Made by a program: the position numbers and the translations under genes. Below, piece by piece: positions 29,060 to 39,103 of a stretch of 64,000 bases of DNA (its first letter is position 1; every line of letters starts with the position of its first letter). The notes under the pieces are model-generated. The model searched no databases and was not told the origin of the DNA. It saw only the letters and a list, made by a program, of their open reading frames with translations. The stretch spans positions 186,001-250,000 of the forward strand of contig NZ_QGTG01000007.1 of the NCBI RefSeq assembly GCF_003182155.1. Reading direction: 5' to 3'. The stretch comes from Chitinophaga sp. S165 (GTDB lineage: Bacteria > Bacteroidota > Bacteroidia > Chitinophagales > Chitinophagaceae).

Positions 29060-30454
29060 ATGCAGTTTGCCTTACTTTTCCTTGCAAGTTTATCGATACC
29101 TGTGTGGCTGACTTCCAGTGGCGGCCCGGCCGGACATAACAGCGATAAACCCGCGCCAGCAAAACCGGATGACAATAAAGTGATCAACTGGGAAGTAAAG
29201 CCGGGCAACAGCTGGTTGTTACAGAACAGCGCCGGCGATTGCTATTTGTATGTGAATATCAAGAGTGGGGCAGGGGCATCCGATAAGCCAAGAGTGCCGT
29301 TGAACATTTCATTGGTGTTGGACAGAAGCGGTTCTATGGCAGGAGAGAAGATCGAATATGCAAGGCGGGCAGCCAAATTCCTGATAGATCAGTTAAGTAC
29401 ATCAGATTATCTGTCTATTATTAACTATGACAATAAGGTAGAAGTGACCAGTGGATCGCAGCCAGTGAAAAATAAGGAAGCGCTGAAGAACATAGTAGAT
29501 AAAATAACAGATAGAGGAGCTACCAATCTGAGTGGTGGCATGCTGGAAGGATATACGCAGGTAAAAAGCACCCGTAAGGAAGGATATGTAAACAGGGTTT
29601 TGCTGCTGACAGACGGACTGGCGAATGAAGGTATCACTGATCCGCAGCAATTAAAAAAGCTGACTGAAAAGAAATACCTGGAAGATGGGATCGCGTTGTC
29701 CACATTCGGCTTAGGTGCAGATTATAATGAAGACCTGCTGACCATGTTGGCGGAAACCGGCAGAGCTAATTATTACTTCATCGACAGCGCTGACAAGATC
29801 CCGCAATTGTTTGCCCGCGAATTGAAAGGGCTGTTGAACGTAGTAGCACAAAATGCCTGGGCGCAGGTAACTATTCCCGAAGGACTGGAGTGCCAGCACG
29901 TGTACGGTTATCCCTATGAAGTAAAGGATGGGAAAGTGCTGATCCGTTTCAATGATATTTATGCCAATGACGAAAAAGCTATTCTGATCAAACTGAAAGC
30001 CAGGACCAGGTTTACAGACAATCTGCGGTTCGATTGTACATTAGGATATACAGATGCAGCTACCTTCGATCAGGTGAAAGAAGGAAAACCGGTGCAGGTC
30101 AAAGTAACTACAGATAAAGAACTGATCAAGACAGGAGAGGAGAAGGACGTACAGGAAATGCTGGCGTTATTTGAATCTACTGAAAGGTTTGACGATGTGA
30201 TGGCGGATGTGGATAAAGGGAATTACGAATCTGCCCGCCTGAAAGGCGATGCGGCTGTGAAAGTGTTAAAGGAAAAACAGGTGATGTATAATTCGCCTAA
30301 ACTGGAAGAACAGGTAAAAAAGATGACGATCTACGTACAGCAGATGGACTCTGTAAAAGTGATGCGTGAGTCAGAAAAGAAAATGTATCAAAAGATGAAT
30401 AAGTCGTTCAACTATCAGACTAAAAAAGTGAAATCAGCGGAAACCAAGTTATAG
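29060..30454 (+). CDS. secreted/membrane-anchored vWA domain protein (YfbK-like)
   Basis: A 464-residue protein with an N-terminal export segment (MQFALLFLASLSIPVWL) and a von Willebrand A domain with intact MIDAS: LVLDRSGSMAG (DxSxS near residue 88), GATNLSGGM (Thr), LLTDGLANEG (Asp). The C-terminal part (about 260-464) is a beta domain followed by a charged helical tail. This layout matches YfbK/'vWA and DUF3520-like' proteins of unknown role. The frame opens at 28982; ATG 29060 gives a clean signal peptide. Convergent with the DinB-fold gene, separated by a strong hairpin. Confidence 0.88.
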   Translation: MQFALLFLASLSIPVWLTSSGGPAGHNSDKPAPAKPDDNKVINWEVKPGNSWLLQNSAGDCYLYVNIKSGAGASDKPRVPLNISLVLDRSGSMAGEKIEYARRAAKFLIDQLSTSDYLSIINYDNKVEVTSGSQPVKNKEALKNIVDKITDRGATNLSGGMLEGYTQVKSTRKEGYVNRVLLLTDGLANEGITDPQQLKKLTEKKYLEDGIALSTFGLGADYNEDLLTMLAETGRANYYFIDSADKIPQLFARELKGLLNVVAQNAWAQVTIPEGLECQHVYGYPYEVKDGKVLIRFNDIYANDEKAILIKLKARTRFTDNLRFDCTLGYTDAATFDQVKEGKPVQVKVTTDKELIKTGEEKDVQEMLALFESTERFDDVMADVDKGNYESARLKGDAAVKVLKEKQVMYNSPKLEEQVKKMTIYVQQMDSVKVMRESEKKMYQKMNKSFNYQTKKVKSAETKL

Positions 30455-30463
30455 GGTTGATAT

Positions 30464-30526
30464 AAGGCGTTGCTACAAACGCATAGCTCTATCCTGGAAC
30501 TATGTGTTTGTAGCAACGCCTTTTTT
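30464..30526 (+). terminator. strong long-stem intrinsic terminator
   Basis: AAGGCGTTGCTACAAAC (30464-30480) pairs with GTTTGTAGCAACGCCTT (30506-30522); a G-T pair and CATAG/CTATG extend the stem to 23 bp. A T6 run (30521-30526) overlaps the end. Confidence 0.9.
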
Positions 30527-30591
30527 AACTGACCAGGATGGAGGCGAATGGCGGTCGCTCTCAACTCCTGTCAATTCCCCTGGTTTCCCGT

Positions 30592-31116
30592 TTATAATGT
30601 CGGCGTATCTACTACCGCTACTGTAAACTCTTCATCTGCACTTGGGCCATAACTACCCGGGATAGGAACATCCAGCAAACGCAGGAATACACCTAACTGT
30701 GCTCTGTGATGCACGATCTGGCTATATGCCATACGTATCACTTCCCCTTTGAGGGATACGTCATAAATGTCATCACCATTCCTCAGCGTCCAATTTTCGT
30801 CGAACTGTGAGAGCTTCGCTTTTTCAAGGTGTGCCCTGCCGTCAGCCAGTGATTCTTCGAAATAGGCCAGCAGTTCTTCTACGTTATTGATCACCTTTGG
30901 ATCGTATGGATTGGCCGCAAAGTCCAGTTCTTCCGTAGTCAGTACCATGCTGACCCAGGTGGGCAGTTCTGCAATATGGGTAGCCAGCCGGATGATAGAC
31001 ATACTCTTGGGGTGCGGCTGCCAGTTGAACTTATCATTAGGAATGATAGAAAGCATTTTACGGGTTGTCTGTGCTTCCTGTTCCATTTCTTTGAGGAGAG
31101 ATTGTATGAGTTCCAT
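30592..31116 (-). CDS. DinB-fold putative metal-dependent protein
   Basis: A 174-residue DinB family member with metal-ligand His residues in IRLATHIAELPTWVS and SQIVHHRAQLGVFLRLL, and the family ending PIPGSYGPSADE. Such proteins are thiol-dependent transferases or stress proteins of unknown substrate. The frame opens at 31167, but an RNA polymerase -7-like TACTTTG motif (minus strand, about 31143) lies inside that extension, so MELIQSLLKEME at 31116 is taken as the start. It is only distantly similar to the other DinB-fold protein at 21996. Confidence 0.88.
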   Translation of the reverse strand: MELIQSLLKEMEQEAQTTRKMLSIIPNDKFNWQPHPKSMSIIRLATHIAELPTWVSMVLTTEELDFAANPYDPKVINNVEELLAYFEESLADGRAHLEKAKLSQFDENWTLRNGDDIYDVSLKGEVIRMAYSQIVHHRAQLGVFLRLLDVPIPGSYGPSADEEFTVAVVDTPTL

Positions 31117-31204
31117 GATTGCGTGTTTTTTTGTTTCTGAAACAAAGTAACGACCGCCTTGTGACAACCCTATGTCAGCAGGAATGTCACAACCTCAAAC
31201 TTTT

Positions 31205-33787
31205 TTAGTCTACCAGTAATTCCTGGTATTCTTTTCGGAACATCTCGCCGTAGATGTCCTTGTATTCCCTGACGAAATTATTATAAATGGCCCTGGCGGC
31301 AGCATGTTGTCTGAGCGTTACCAGGGCACGGCATTTGAACATGACCGCCTCTTCACTCAATGGATCAAAGTTGAGTATACAGTTGGTAATAGCGATGATC
31401 CGCTCCGCCGATGACCCGGCAGCCCACTGGTTGAGATAGTTAATAAAAAGAAGGGTGACCTCCGCGGCTAAGTCTGATTTGAATTTGTCCAGCCAGCTGT
31501 ATTCCGTCTCGGACAATAATCCACCTCTCCCGGTGATGTTTATCAGCTGGCGGATGTCACTATCACTTTTGTAGTCAGACATTCCAAAGTACTGTTGCAG
31601 GTCTATATCGACGTATTCATTGTCAAAATGAAGTACCCATTTGCCTTCCTCTTTTTCCAGTGTATAATATCCCACTCTATCAAGTATGGCCTTCAGCTTG
31701 ACAATATTTACCGAGCGGTTATTCTTAGCATCTTTTGCGGCTCTGCCCGGCCACAGTGTTTCATTGATCTTTTCGGACGTGATGCCTTTTTTGTCAGGCA
31801 GCGAATGCAATAATAATAACAGGAAAAGCTCTTTCACCAGCGGACTGAATAACTTGCTGATATTGGTCCCTTCCTTGTCTAATATTGTGAACTGACCAAG
31901 AAGTAGAATAGATGGTCTGGAGGAATGTGCCGGAAGGATCTGCCCTGTTTCCTGCCGGCTGATTGCCACCGTCATTGATGGCCGGGTATCGGATATTACC
32001 GGTGCGGAAACATTGATAGTGTAAGGCGCTTCCGAAGGCTGGCTGGCCTGGAAGAAATATTTGCTTCTGACCAACAGGAATGCCGCCAGACAAACGCCTG
32101 CTATCACCCATAGCCATATCCTGAAAGGATGTGACGGAGCGGGGCTGGTCGTCAATAAGGCGGGCGGGAAAGGGATGCTATAGATCCTGATCTGTGTCAC
32201 GTGGTTCTCTGGCGTGTAACGTACTACAGCAATCAACTTTTGTCCTTTGGCATAATAAAAGAGCTCAACACCGGAACGGATGTCAAAATATCTGAAAGGT
32301 ATTTCGCCGGCCAGCTTGGTATATTCAGGGCGCAGCAGTGAGCCTTTGATAAGTTGCAGGGACGATTGCATCCTGTCGTTCCCGAAGGTTAAAGCATAAT
32401 AGCTTTGGCTTTTGGTATCGACAACCATAGAACTGCCAAATACAAAAGGCTTTTCCGGTACAGGTAACTGGTATATTTTTTTGAATGTTCTGGCTTTGGC
32501 GTCAAAAAGAAGAAGGTCATAAAGGTTGTGCGGATTCAGCAGCTGATCGCCGGACACACTACCATAACCGCCGATGATAAAGGCGGAATCGCCGTCGGGT
32601 GTTGTACCTAGCGCCGACATGTAGCGGGGTGTGAAGCTGTCGCCTTCAATATCAAGATTGTCCCAGGTATGGCTCGTGGTGGAATAGCGTTGTACCTGGT
32701 TGGTGAAATGGTAGTAGCCATATCCGCCTATAACATAAATAGCACTGTCGAAGGGAGCATAATATTTGTTGGCATGCCAGAACCTTGTCACGCTGTCTTT
32801 ATCTGCATTGAGATCCCATGCGTGATGTTCCCCGTCATACGTCGATACCTTTTTCAGGTCGGGTAAGAAGTTATACAACTGTTTTCCGCCGAAAACCGTC
32901 ATATTACCAGCGGGTAATCCCTGCGCTTCTTCCAGCCGGTCTGCCCCGAGGATATTTTTTGCACAGTTATAATAATACATCGAATCCCTTCCGCCGATGT
33001 ACACAATCCCCTGTTCGCCATCAAATGCGACACTTGCATTACCCAGGGTTACAAAATCGGCTGACTGCTGCCAGTTGCGACAAGTATATGCCAGCCAGAT
33101 AGGATTTTCAATAGTGGCTGTTGCCCCGTCAATAAGGTCCCTCGCTATGGCGCCGGAGTCTTCGTCCAGTGGCCAATGGTGCGTTAACTCATCGTCTATA
33201 TAGATCTTAACATCTCTCAACCGCATGGGAGGAAGGTCAAGTATCTTCGCCTCATCATAGCGGTTGGCGCCAAACGAAAGCCGCCATTCATGGCCGGCAG
33301 GGAAAGTAATAGAGGCTTTGCTGATCTGTTTCCCATTCATCGATAGTATGAAGGTGCGCTGCTTATCGTTGATATCTAATCGTATGTTATGCCAGTTATG
33401 GAAAAAAGTTCGGGGAGTGGTTTTAATGGATATGCCTGAATAAGCATTTCCACCGATAAGATCAAAAGAGGAGGTCCTCATATTAAATACAAGGTCAATG
33501 TGCTGTCCCTTCTCATCTGTTAATCGAAAGACATATCCGAAATAAGAGCCGGCGTCCGGCATAAGAGAAAGGTCAAAGGCAAGTGAAAAGTTATGAGTAA
33601 CGGTTAACGGCTTTTCAGGGAAGAAATTAACTCCTGTTCTATACTCCGGATCTATCCCTTTACTTGCAAATTCTACCCCATACTTTTCCTGTGCATAGAG
33701 AGAATAAGCCATCAACAGTAATACCATCGTATAAAGAAAACAACGGTACTTCCTCAATAAAGATATATAGGTCACAAACCCCATCAT
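31205..33787 (-). CDS. one-piece membrane regulator: LamG/Kelch-like sensor, TM helix, SARP-like output
   Basis: This 860-residue protein appears to be a transmembrane transcription regulator. Order: export signal/TM (LYTMVLLLMAYSLYAQ), a LamG/concanavalin-like beta-sandwich (about 30-215; DLVFNMRTSSFDLIGG, HNWHNIRLDIND), a Kelch-like propeller (about 225-545; IYVIGGYGYYHFTNQVQRYS, AFIIGGYGSV), one TM helix (IWLWVIAGVCLAAFLLV, about 553-573), and a cytoplasmic winged-helix SARP/OmpR-like domain (ILLLGQFTILDKEG ... SPLVKELFLLLLLH ... ITSEKINETLWPG) followed by a TPR-like BTAD region (about 740-860). It reads away from the SusC at 34031 with a 243-base shared region, so it probably senses a periplasmic glycan and controls that locus directly. 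The gene family is known only as hypothetical regulators as far as I can recall. Confidence 0.8.
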   Translation of the reverse strand: MMGFVTYISLLRKYRCFLYTMVLLLMAYSLYAQEKYGVEFASKGIDPEYRTGVNFFPEKPLTVTHNFSLAFDLSLMPDAGSYFGYVFRLTDEKGQHIDLVFNMRTSSFDLIGGNAYSGISIKTTPRTFFHNWHNIRLDINDKQRTFILSMNGKQISKASITFPAGHEWRLSFGANRYDEAKILDLPPMRLRDVKIYIDDELTHHWPLDEDSGAIARDLIDGATATIENPIWLAYTCRNWQQSADFVTLGNASVAFDGEQGIVYIGGRDSMYYYNCAKNILGADRLEEAQGLPAGNMTVFGGKQLYNFLPDLKKVSTYDGEHHAWDLNADKDSVTRFWHANKYYAPFDSAIYVIGGYGYYHFTNQVQRYSTTSHTWDNLDIEGDSFTPRYMSALGTTPDGDSAFIIGGYGSVSGDQLLNPHNLYDLLLFDAKARTFKKIYQLPVPEKPFVFGSSMVVDTKSQSYYALTFGNDRMQSSLQLIKGSLLRPEYTKLAGEIPFRYFDIRSGVELFYYAKGQKLIAVVRYTPENHVTQIRIYSIPFPPALLTTSPAPSHPFRIWLWVIAGVCLAAFLLVRSKYFFQASQPSEAPYTINVSAPVISDTRPSMTVAISRQETGQILPAHSSRPSILLLGQFTILDKEGTNISKLFSPLVKELFLLLLLHSLPDKKGITSEKINETLWPGRAAKDAKNNRSVNIVKLKAILDRVGYYTLEKEEGKWVLHFDNEYVDIDLQQYFGMSDYKSDSDIRQLINITGRGGLLSETEYSWLDKFKSDLAAEVTLLFINYLNQWAAGSSAERIIAITNCILNFDPLSEEAVMFKCRALVTLRQHAAARAIYNNFVREYKDIYGEMFRKEYQELLVD

Positions 33788-34030
33788 TCACTCATTTGAG
33801 ACGGCAAGATATATTCTTTATGGGTTAGCGTATGTTAACTTTTCTTTAACAACATGTATTCTGTTAAGGTGTATTTTGTTGCAGGTCAATGTTTTGTTGT
33901 GTTAACACTCATTCTTTTAACCGGTTAGCGCTATTCATTAACCGCTTATTAATCTCTCTGTTCACCCTCTGAAAGTTCCTTTGCAGCCATTTAACTCAAT
34001 TTCTAATTCTTACAAATCACAAGAAACATC
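33788..34030. promoter_or_regulatory. divergent regulatory region of the third SusC locus
   Basis: AT-rich region with several GTTAA/TTAAC half-sites (near 33834, 33846, 33865, 33900, 33918 and 33936), and a TATTTTG -7-like box at 33872-33878 reading toward SusC. The scattered TTAAC half-sites are candidates for binding by the adjacent SARP-like regulator. Confidence 0.4.
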
Positions 34031-37000
34031 ATGAAAAGATGGTTATGCGTCCTCTTACTGGCGTGTTGTGTTTTTAACAGTTACGCACAGTCGCGTATTG
34101 TTAAAGGCAGGGTGACCGACGAAACAGGCCAGCCTGTAATCGGGGCAACGGTTAAAGTACGGGGTACCGCCAACGGTTCCGGTACAGATGTAAAAGGGCT
34201 TTTCCAACTGAATGCAGTTGAGAATTCCGTATTGATCTTCAGTTCTATCGGCTACAAAACGGATAGCGTGAAGGTTACCTCGCAGTCAGATATTCATATA
34301 GTGCTGCATAGCAATGTATCTGCACTGAATGATGTGGTGGTAGTAGGATATGGTACTCAGAAGAAGGTAAATCTGACAGGTGCAGTTTCCCAGGTATCCG
34401 GTAAGGTCCTGGAAAACCGTCCTATTCCTAACCTGGCTCAAGGCCTGCAGGGTATGATACCTAACCTGAACCTGATACCTGGAGATGGCAAGCCTATCCA
34501 GTCGCCTGCATTCAACATCCGTGGTATGACCTCTATTGGTCAGGGCGGTAACGCCCTGGTAATAATCGATGGTGTGGAAGGCGATCCAAGTATGCTGAAC
34601 CCTGCAGATGTGGCAAGTGTTTCTGTACTGAAGGATGCTTCTTCCGCCGCTATTTATGGTGCAAGGGGTGCTTTCGGCGTGGTGCTGATCACTACTAAAA
34701 ATCCTGCTAAAGACAAGCTGACGGTTACCTATTCCTCCGGTTATTCCATTAAGAAGCCTACAACGGTGCCAGACATGGTAACCAATGGGTATGAGTATGC
34801 CAAAAACTTTAATGAAGCGTGGACTGCCTGGAATGATTATGCGCAAACACCACAGAACATCAATAAGACCCAGAAGTTCTCTCCGGCTTACCTGGAGGCG
34901 CTGAAGGCACATAACGATGATCCTTCCCTGCCTAAAACAGAACTGGATGCCAATGGTAACTATGTTTACTATGGTAATACTGACTGGTATGGCCTTTTAT
35001 ATAAAAAACGTACTTCCAGCATAGATCAGAACCTGTCTGTTTCCGGTAGCAGCGGGAAAGCCAGCTACACAGTAACCGGCCGCTACTATGGTCAGGATGG
35101 TCTGTTCAGATATAATTCCGACGATTACAAAATGTACAACATGCGTGCGAAGGGAAATATCGAACTGACTGATTGACTACAGGTGTACAATAACACCGAA
35201 TATTCCAGCCGTCAGTATCACAACCCGCTGAACGTCGGAGAAGGCGGCGGCATCTGGAGGAATATGGCCGATGAGGCGCATCCTTCTTCTATGCTGTTTA
35301 ACCCTGATGGTACGCTAACCTATAGCGCCGCTTATACGGTGGGAGATCTATTCTATGGAAGGAACGGCGTGGATATTACAAGATCGTTGTTCCGTAACAC
35401 AACAGGCTTTATTGCCAATGTGTATAAGAATAAATTAAGACTGAGAGGCGACTTCACCTTCCAGCATCTGACCGAAGGACAGAAACGCATCCGCGTACAG
35501 GTGCCTTATAGTGCTGCTCCCGGTGTTATAGCTTATGTAGGTACGGGATATAATGATCTGTACATGAGAGACTCCACTGTCAAATACATGGCTTCAAACC
35601 TTTATGGTGAATATGAAACTACGCTCGGTGGTGGTCATTACATCAAAGTACTGGCAGGTCTGAACTACGAGCAATCTACCTTCAAAGGTTTTGCTGTAAA
35701 CAGGAACGGCCTCATTTACAGTGATGCGAAAGACCTGAACCTGGCCCTGGGCAGTAATATCGCCACCAACGGCGGCTATGAGCGCTGGGCGATACAGGGT
35801 GAGTTCTTCCGTGTGAACTACAGCTATAAAGACCGTTATCTGTTAGAGGTGAATGGCCGTTATGATGGTTCTTCTAAATTCCCGTCCAATCAGCGGTATG
35901 CATTCTTCCCGTCTGTGTCTGCAGGTTGGAGAGTGTCTCAGGAGAAATTCTGGAAAGTACCCGCAACGATCATGTCTGATCTGAAGATCCGAGGTTCTTA
36001 TGGTTCCCTCGGAAACGGTAACATCGCATCTTACGCTTTCCAGGAGTTATTTAATATCACCCAGTCTGGTAGGGTGATCAATGCCGTAAGGCCACAGATG
36101 ACCAGCCAGCCGGTGGTATTGCCGAATGGTCTTACCTGGGAAACTTCTACAACAACCAATGGCGGTATCGATATGGTCTTCCTGAACAACAGGTTGAACG
36201 TAAGCGGAGATGCTTATATCCGCAGAACGACCAACATGTTCACTGTAGGTCAAACGCTGCCTGCTGTATTTGGTACAGATGTGCCTAAAGGTAACTACGC
36301 TGATCTGAAGACGGTAGGTTGGGAAGCTACTGTATCCTGGAGAGATAATTTCAAGGTAGCAGACAAGCCTTTCAATTATGGCGTGAGCCTGGTATTGGCC
36401 GACTATACAGCTACCATTACAAAGTATAACAATACCAACAACAAGCTGACAGATTATTACGTAGGACAGAAAGCCGGAGAGATCTGGGGATATGAGAACG
36501 ATGGTTACTGGACTGCGCAGAATGTAGCTGATGCACCGAAAACACAGGCACTGTTCAAAGCCTCCAATGGCGGTCAGTGGTTACCAGGTGATATCAAGTT
36601 CAAAAACCTGGATAATAGCCAGGATAAGGTAATCAACAATGGAGCGAATACCCTTGCCGAACATGGTGACATGAGGATCATCGGTAACAGTACACCACGT
36701 TATACATATGGTGTGAACCTGGATGCAAGCTGGAATAACTTCTTCTTCAGCTCATTCTTCCAGGGCGTAGGAAAACAGGACTGGTGGCCTGGTGCAGAAG
36801 CAGATGTATTCTGGGGACAATACAACCGTCCTTACAACTTTATGCCTAAATCGCAGGTAGGAAAGATCTGGTCAGAACAAAACCCTGATGCTTACTTCCC
36901 ACGTTATCGTGGCTACATCGCACAGAACGGTTCAGGCGTATTGAACGTGAAGCAGACAAAATACTTGCAGAACGTGGCTTACATCAGACTGAAAAATATA

Positions 37001-37237
37001 CAGGTCGGATATAACCTGCCTAAGGCGTTTATCAGCAGGGCTAAATTAACTGCAGCACGTTTCTATATCTCTGCAGAAAATCTCTGGTCATATTCTCCGA
37101 TGTACAAGGTTACAAGAGATCTCGATCCGGAAAGCATTGGCAGATCTGACACCGTTACCGACAATAACAACTCGGGTAATGGTAACAACTATCCAATATT
37201 GAAAAGTCTGACTTTCGGTCTGAGTGCTACATTCTGA
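34031..37237 (+). pseudogene. SusC/RagA-type transporter interrupted by one in-frame TGA
   Basis: Two consecutive open stretches (34031-35176 and from 35177 on) are in the same frame and join into one 1068-codon SusC with a TGA at 35174-35176. The N-terminal part has signal peptide, regulatory-like domain (RIVKGRVTDETGQPVIGATV), TonB-box region DVVVVGYGTQKKVNLTGAVS, plug (LVIIDGVEGDPSMLNPADVA, VSVLKDASSAAIYGARGAFG) and first strands; the rest is the barrel, ending LTFGLSATF. Around the break the reading is ...GNIELTD-stop-LQVYNNTEYS; SusC proteins usually have 'TDWL' here, so TGG to TGA (Trp lost, one transition) is the likely event. No frameshift or other stop exists, so it is either a very recent null mutation, a sequencing error, or read-through. 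The downstream barrel alone from GTG 35183 could not be exported. Confidence 0.85.
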
Positions 37238-37269
37238 TCATCTAATTCAAACAGTAAAAGATAATAACG

Positions 37270-39072
37270 ATGAGACAATATATTTCCCGGCTACAATGGA
37301 TAGTGATGGCGCTGACAATATCAGTGCTGGCCGGTAGCTGCTCAAAGAACCTGGACCAGCAGCCGGAATCGACTGTCGATAAGGATGCGATCTTCGGCAG
37401 TGAGGCAGGTATGAAACTTTATACCAACTCTTTTTATGATGTGCTGCCTGGTATTAACGATACCTATAAGGTAGATGCAACGGCTGACTTCAGTGCAGTA
37501 AGCAGCATTCCCGATTATCTGAGGAAAGGTGCTTACAATGCCCGCGTGGCAGATGGATGGGACTGGAAGCAGTTACGTAACATCAACTACTTCATCGTAA
37601 ATTGTAATAACCCTGCAGTAGATTCCACTACCCGTGGCAACTATATCGGACTGGCACGGTTCTTCAGAGCGTATTTTTATTTTGAGAAAGTAAAACGTTT
37701 TGGTGACGTTCCCTGGATCAACAGGCCGTTGAGCATAGATGATAAGGATATGTTGTATGCTGGTCGTGATAAACGTACGTTGGTGATGGATTCCATCATT
37801 GCCGACCTGGATTATGCAGCGTCACATATCACATTGAAAACTGATCCGACAGCCAGTCAGATCACCAAATATGTCGTGTATGGATTGAAGTCGAGGGTAT
37901 GCCTTTTCGAAGGTACTTTCCGTAAATATCAGACATCATATGAGCTGACCTCTACAGCTCCGGCATTATTACAACAGGCAGCAGATGCAGCTGCGAAAGT
38001 AATGGCCGAAGGTGGTTTCAGTCTTAACCAGGCAGGCGGTAACGGATTGTCTTACCGTCAGCTGTTTACCAGTGCAGGACCGGTTGTTTCTGAAGTGATG
38101 CTTGCTAACGTATCCAGTACCACACTTGCGGTGTTCAACGATGCCAACTGGTACTTCACCAGTGCTACATATGGAAACCGCCTGAGCTTTACAAGGAAGT
38201 TTATAAATACTTACCTGAATATCGATGGTACACCATTTACCAGTAAATCGGGGCATGATACACTACCATTGGCGAAAGAAACGCTGGATCGCGACAAACG
38301 TTTACAGCAAACTATCCGTATGGGATCGTACACCCGGACCGATAATGGAAAAACCATTGCAGCTCCGCCCGTATTTTCTTATACTTACACCGGATATATG
38401 CCGATCAAGTTCAGCCTGGATGATACTTATTATGACAATGGCAGAACCGGTACGAGCTCCATCGCACTAATGCGTTATGCAGAGATCCTGCTGAACTATG
38501 CGGAGGCAACAGCTGAACTCGGAAAATTATCTGATGCTGATTGGGCGAAAACAGTAGGTGCACTTCGCCAGCGTGCGGGTATTACAGGAGGATTGGGGGC
38601 AAAGCCAACAGTGGCTGACAATTATCTGCAAACCAACTATTTTCCGGATATCACGGATGCTGCTTTACTGGAGATCCGCAGGGAGCGGGGAATTGAGCTG
38701 GTACTGGAAGGCTTCCGCGTTCATGACCTCATCAGATGGAAGAAGGGCGACCTGCTGTCAAAATCATGGAACGGTATGTATGTGCCTGCGCTGGATACGC
38801 CGATGGACCTGAATGGAGATGGTCAATATGATGTGTGTTTCTATAAAACACTGCCGGCTACACAGATTAAGGGAGTAACTTATATCAATGTTTCTCCTAC
38901 AATTAATGGCGTGACCAATCCACAGCAGTTATCTAACGATACTTATGGAGAGATTCATTGGCTGGATAACGTGGAACGTGACTGGAGCGATTATAAATAT
39001 CTTTATCCGATCCCGTATAACGACCTGCAGCTGAATCCGAAGTTAGGGCAGAATCCGGGTTGGGAATTGTAA
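37270..39072 (+). CDS. SusD/RagB family outer-membrane lipoprotein
   Basis: A 600-residue lipoprotein partner of the interrupted SusC. Signal ends in VLAGSC followed by SKNLDQQPES. RagB hallmarks are GLARFFRAYFYFEKVKRFGD and VPWINRPL, GLKSRVCLFEGTFRKY, LMRYAEILLNYAEATAELG, LRQRAGITGG, LLEIRRERGIELVLEGFRVH and the ending YPIPYNDLQLNPKLGQNPGW. The frame is intact and it starts 32 bases after SusC, so the operon as a whole has not decayed. A secreted EEP-fold enzyme follows. Confidence 0.95.
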   Translation: MRQYISRLQWIVMALTISVLAGSCSKNLDQQPESTVDKDAIFGSEAGMKLYTNSFYDVLPGINDTYKVDATADFSAVSSIPDYLRKGAYNARVADGWDWKQLRNINYFIVNCNNPAVDSTTRGNYIGLARFFRAYFYFEKVKRFGDVPWINRPLSIDDKDMLYAGRDKRTLVMDSIIADLDYAASHITLKTDPTASQITKYVVYGLKSRVCLFEGTFRKYQTSYELTSTAPALLQQAADAAAKVMAEGGFSLNQAGGNGLSYRQLFTSAGPVVSEVMLANVSSTTLAVFNDANWYFTSATYGNRLSFTRKFINTYLNIDGTPFTSKSGHDTLPLAKETLDRDKRLQQTIRMGSYTRTDNGKTIAAPPVFSYTYTGYMPIKFSLDDTYYDNGRTGTSSIALMRYAEILLNYAEATAELGKLSDADWAKTVGALRQRAGITGGLGAKPTVADNYLQTNYFPDITDAALLEIRRERGIELVLEGFRVHDLIRWKKGDLLSKSWNGMYVPALDTPMDLNGDGQYDVCFYKTLPATQIKGVTYINVSPTINGVTNPQQLSNDTYGEIHWLDNVERDWSDYKYLYPIPYNDLQLNPKLGQNPGWEL

Positions 39073-39103
39073 AGTGAATTTTAATGATCATTATAAAATT
39101 GAG

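Noticed and set aside
28722-29111. 129-codon plus-strand ORF across the start of dinB
   Set aside because: Most of it is antisense to the Y-family polymerase and it has no domain or signal of its own.
35174-35176. selenocysteine codon
   Set aside because: SusC proteins have no selenocysteine, no SECIS-like hairpin follows, and the expected residue is Trp.
34031-37237. two separate split SusC genes working together
   Set aside because: The second part has no signal peptide and would start from GTG six bases after the stop; an outer-membrane barrel half cannot be exported that way.
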